In this document: positions 61,528 to 64,000 of the stretch, one piece after another | How positions within the stretch are numbered: position 1 is the first letter of the stretch | Layout of the letters: the number at the start of each line of letters is the position of its first letter | DNA from: Eleginops maclovinus | Lineage: Eukaryota > Chordata > Actinopteri > Perciformes > Eleginopidae | Length of the DNA stretch: 64,000 nucleotides | Reading direction: 5' to 3' | NCBI RefSeq assembly: GCF_036324505.1 | Contig: NC_086354.1 | Span: forward strand, 10,398,795-10,462,794 | Program-made: the position numbers and the translations under genes | Notes under the pieces: generated by a model | What the model saw: the letters and a program-made list of their open reading frames with translations, nothing else | Databases searched by the model: none | What the model was told of the DNA's origin: nothing

Positions 61528-61745
61528 GCAGAATGTTGATTATTCTCTTAGAACTATCTCAATACATGGGACTGGGTCAGAATATATTAGGCAGGAGCTG
61601 TGTCACTTCATGGCTGCAGCAAACGTTTTTGTCAATTCTCCGGCCGCAACTTTCAATAAATATTTCAGTGTCTGACTTTAAGTTCGAGCTCTCCCGTGTT
61701 CTCATTGTGGTTCGAGCCTTAGCTCCAGAACTTTCCATTACAGGG
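61528..61745 (+). repeat. Dispersed repeat of unknown class, copy 4
   Basis: Shares GCTGCAGCAAA, TTTGTCAATTCTC and GGCCG plus the AATAAA block and a GCTCTCCCGT block with copy 1, in the same order. It is more diverged than copy 2. Confidence 0.5.
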
Positions 61746-63699
61746 ACCAATTTTATTCTGTTCATGCTTGTACAAATATTTTTAAACGTTTCTTTTTTAT
61801 TTAACTATGCAAATCTGTACCTGCCCCTTAGGTCAACGGAACACTAAGGTCAGAGTGTGACTTCCCTTGTAATATCAATATCTGGAGGGCAAACGTTTTC
61901 CTCAGCTGAACTCCAGCATATCCCTAAACAATTTCTGCCATTGGCATTGGTTTATATCAAGCCTTTGGCAAAGAGACTTGGCGCCTTGTTGGACAGTGAA
62001 TGTGTCACAATCTGTCCGTGTTCAAACCTTGAATAAAGGTGTGTTTCTGTTAAACCTTTGTCGATCCTGCACAACCTGCTTGTTCGTGACAGAAGGACCA
62101 GATCACACCATGGACCCAGCAGACAGTAACTTTGAAGATGTGCTTTATGATTTATGCTACTCTCTGGCTTGCTGGTATGGGAAGTAGAATAGAGCACAAA
62201 ATACAGAACATAGACGGGCGGCTCTGAATTTACAAGCCAGGAAGCCAACACAACGCCCTGGCTCATAAACTACTTACCTGTGACCCGGCTCTGGCTCCAG
62301 CTTTGGCCCACCTGACCAGTCTGAAGCTCGGCTGACTCCTGCATGTATTTAGGTTCCGATTTTCTTTTGGTGTTTGTAGGATCCTTGATTTTCATCCATG
62401 GGAGAATTCTGTTCTGTTTGTTGTACATCTGGAGAGTTCCGTTCTGGTTTCACATGTCCTGCCCGTAATATTTTAAGATATTCAACAATAACAGTTCCTT
62501 GACTGTTTTAAGGTTTGGATGGATGCTGGGAGCCAGATATTATACTCCTATGGTGTCTGTTTTGGATGTTTGCAAGCATTGGGAAGCTACAACAAATACA
62601 ACAACAACTGCTACAAGTAAGTAAATAAAATATTATTCTATTTCTGTACAATATCAGATAAGGAATTGGATATCAAAATCTATACATGCTGAGGTTGGCA
62701 GGCCTGAAATGATCTCTGACTAATCAGACCTAATAATTGACCTATCAGAAGCTATTGAGTCTATGCAAGTTTAGCTGCTGGAGAATCAGGTTCAATTAAC
62801 TGACGTTTTAAGGCAGACGACTTACTAAATCCATTTTTAGAGAGCCCGTAGGTTACTTTATGTTGACCCAGTCCAAATGGGTGGGATGGTTTCGTTTAAA
62901 GAAACGGGGAGTGACTGAACTCATCCAGACTCACTTCAGTCATAACAAAACTAAAGCTGACAGTAATTTCCCATCCAGTCAGCAGCCTCCTGCTTGCAGC
63001 CTGTTGAGTAAGGGTGTCTTCCCTCTGCTGAATAGTGATACCTATAGTGATTAAACATAAAATACCTTTAAACTCTTTCATGTCAGTTTACCAAACAGTT
63101 TTAGTTATATTTAGCATATAAGTATAGAGCTACAGGAGCAACAGCTTTATATTTGATTACATTAACCTTTGTTTTAATTATTTAACCTCCAAACGTATTA
63201 CAATTATGTTTTTTTTTTCAGAGACACCTTAGCCTTGTGCACACTTAACAGTTTAACCAGCTTTGTTGCTGGCTTTGCAGTATTCTCTGTTCTGGGCTTC
63301 ATGTCGCATGAATTGGGTGTTGACATCTCAACAGTAGCAGAATCAGGTATGAGATGGTTTGCAGACAAACAGCTTTGTATTATCTTTGCTGTGTTTCTCC
63401 CCCCCCCAACTTGAACTGTTAAAACAGCAATTAGATTTTGGTCCCAAGATATCATGTGGGTCCTCACATAGCTGTTTGCTTGCTCAGTCCATGAAATTAA
63501 GATTTGCAAGGACACATTAGGATCTTTGTATCTATACAGTTGTTAAGAGGACTATTTACAAACTAAAATGTTTTTATTCCTAAAACCTGATCCAAAATAC
63601 AATGAATACAAATCTCATTTCAAGCTGGAGAAAAGGGTTTAAACCAGAAACCAGAAACAAGCGGTACAACAACAATGAAATAGTATCACCTTTTTAAAT

Positions 63700-63850
63700 G
63701 ATCAGTGTGTAGGATTTAGTGTACTCTAGTGGTGAGGTTGTAGATTGCAACCAACTAAATACCAGCAGGATCTGGTAAACATGTGCCTAGAATTTACAAT
63801 TAAAGTTTAACAACTCATCATCACAGGACACTAGCTGATGCAGTTCTAAT
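63700..63850. repeat. Common teleost dispersed repeat fragment
   Basis: GTGTAGGATTTAGTG then CTAGTGGTGAGGTTGTAGAT and TGCAACCAACTAAATA, a wording I recall from many fish introns. No coding sequence; class not certain. Confidence 0.4.
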
Positions 63851-64000
63851 GTTTGCCTTTAAATCAGTCGTTATATATAGATTATAAGTGTGATAATTGT
63901 TAACCTAATTTGCTCTCTACTTGCAGGTCCTGGCCTGGCATTCATTGCCTACCCTCGTGCAGTATCCATGATGCCTTTACCTCAACTCTGGGCTACCTTC

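Larger units (their letters stand above)
59163..64000 (+). pseudogene. SLC6 Na+/Cl--dependent GABA-type transporter, 5' part, with frameshift
   Basis: Plasma-membrane symporter family with 12 helices; the closest wording I know is GAT2/GAT3 (SLC6A13/A11-like). Exons seen: 59163-59364, 59523-59657, 59766-59906, 60202-60286, 60361-60493, 60583-60718, 62513-62616, 63222-63346, and 63927 to the window end. Motifs: [20 protein letters not shown] (TM1 ion site), [20 protein letters not shown] (TM2), GQGG, EL2 with CNNTWNT (a glycosylation site and the first Cys), [21 protein letters not shown] (TM6), [12 protein letters not shown], and [20 protein letters not shown] (TM8). Exon 60583-60718 is 136 nt where 135 is expected. 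After TATFP the frame slips by one base (within 60606-60616) and a stop appears at 60691-60693, while the correct TM5 sequence continues in the other frame. All other exons are intact, so this is either a young pseudogene allele or a sequence error. The 1.8-kb intron after it holds an L1-like relic. Teleosts have several tandem members, so no symbol is given. Confidence 0.8.

Overview
The window is a piece of a teleost (probably percomorph) fish genome. It is AT-rich and intron-dense, with GT-AG splicing, Tc1-like, hAT-like and L1-like transposon remains, and long (GT)n/(CA)n microsatellites. No prokaryotic features are seen. I rebuilt the gene structures by hand from splice sites, reading frame and knowledge of the protein families.

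Region 1 (about 1.2-30.4 kb, minus strand) holds two complete tandem sarcomeric myosin heavy chain genes of the slow/cardiac (MYH6/MYH7-like) class. Each has 37 coding exons, two 5' noncoding exons, a TATA box and a very short 3' UTR. Gene A (1280-13244) carries a miR-208-family hairpin in one intron. It also has a one-base shortfall at one exon end that is in frame only if a shifted splice acceptor is used. Gene B (18235-29853) has neither; its equivalent intron carries a MITE. Two introns are almost identical between the genes while the other introns do not align, which is a sign of gene conversion. A broken copy of one myosin exon lies upstream of gene A.

Region 2 (30.4-38.6 kb) is intergenic, with a deleted Tc1-like element, one copy of an unidentified dispersed repeat and an opposed (GT)n/(CA)n pair. 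Region 3 (38.7-40.3 kb, plus) is a two-exon FITM1-like lipid-droplet gene; a myosin and FITM1 neighbourhood fits the mammalian MYH6/MYH7-FITM1 region. Region 4 (42.5-48.0 kb, minus) is trnau1ap (SECp43), nine coding exons.

Region 5 (48.0-59.1 kb) is transposon-rich. It holds a hAT-like non-autonomous element with a perfect 8-bp target duplication, a truncated hAT element with a ZMYM1-like transposase remnant, and a decayed 1.5-kb Tc1-like element. Region 6 (59.16 kb to the window end, plus) is the 5' part of an SLC6 Na+/Cl--dependent GABA-type transporter gene with a +1 frameshift in its sixth exon and an L1-like relic in the next intron; the gene runs off the window.

Functionally, the two myosins with the intronic microRNA make a slow/cardiac muscle locus. 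FITM1 (expressed mainly in muscle in mammals), trnau1ap and the SLC6 gene are neighbours with no evident shared pathway.
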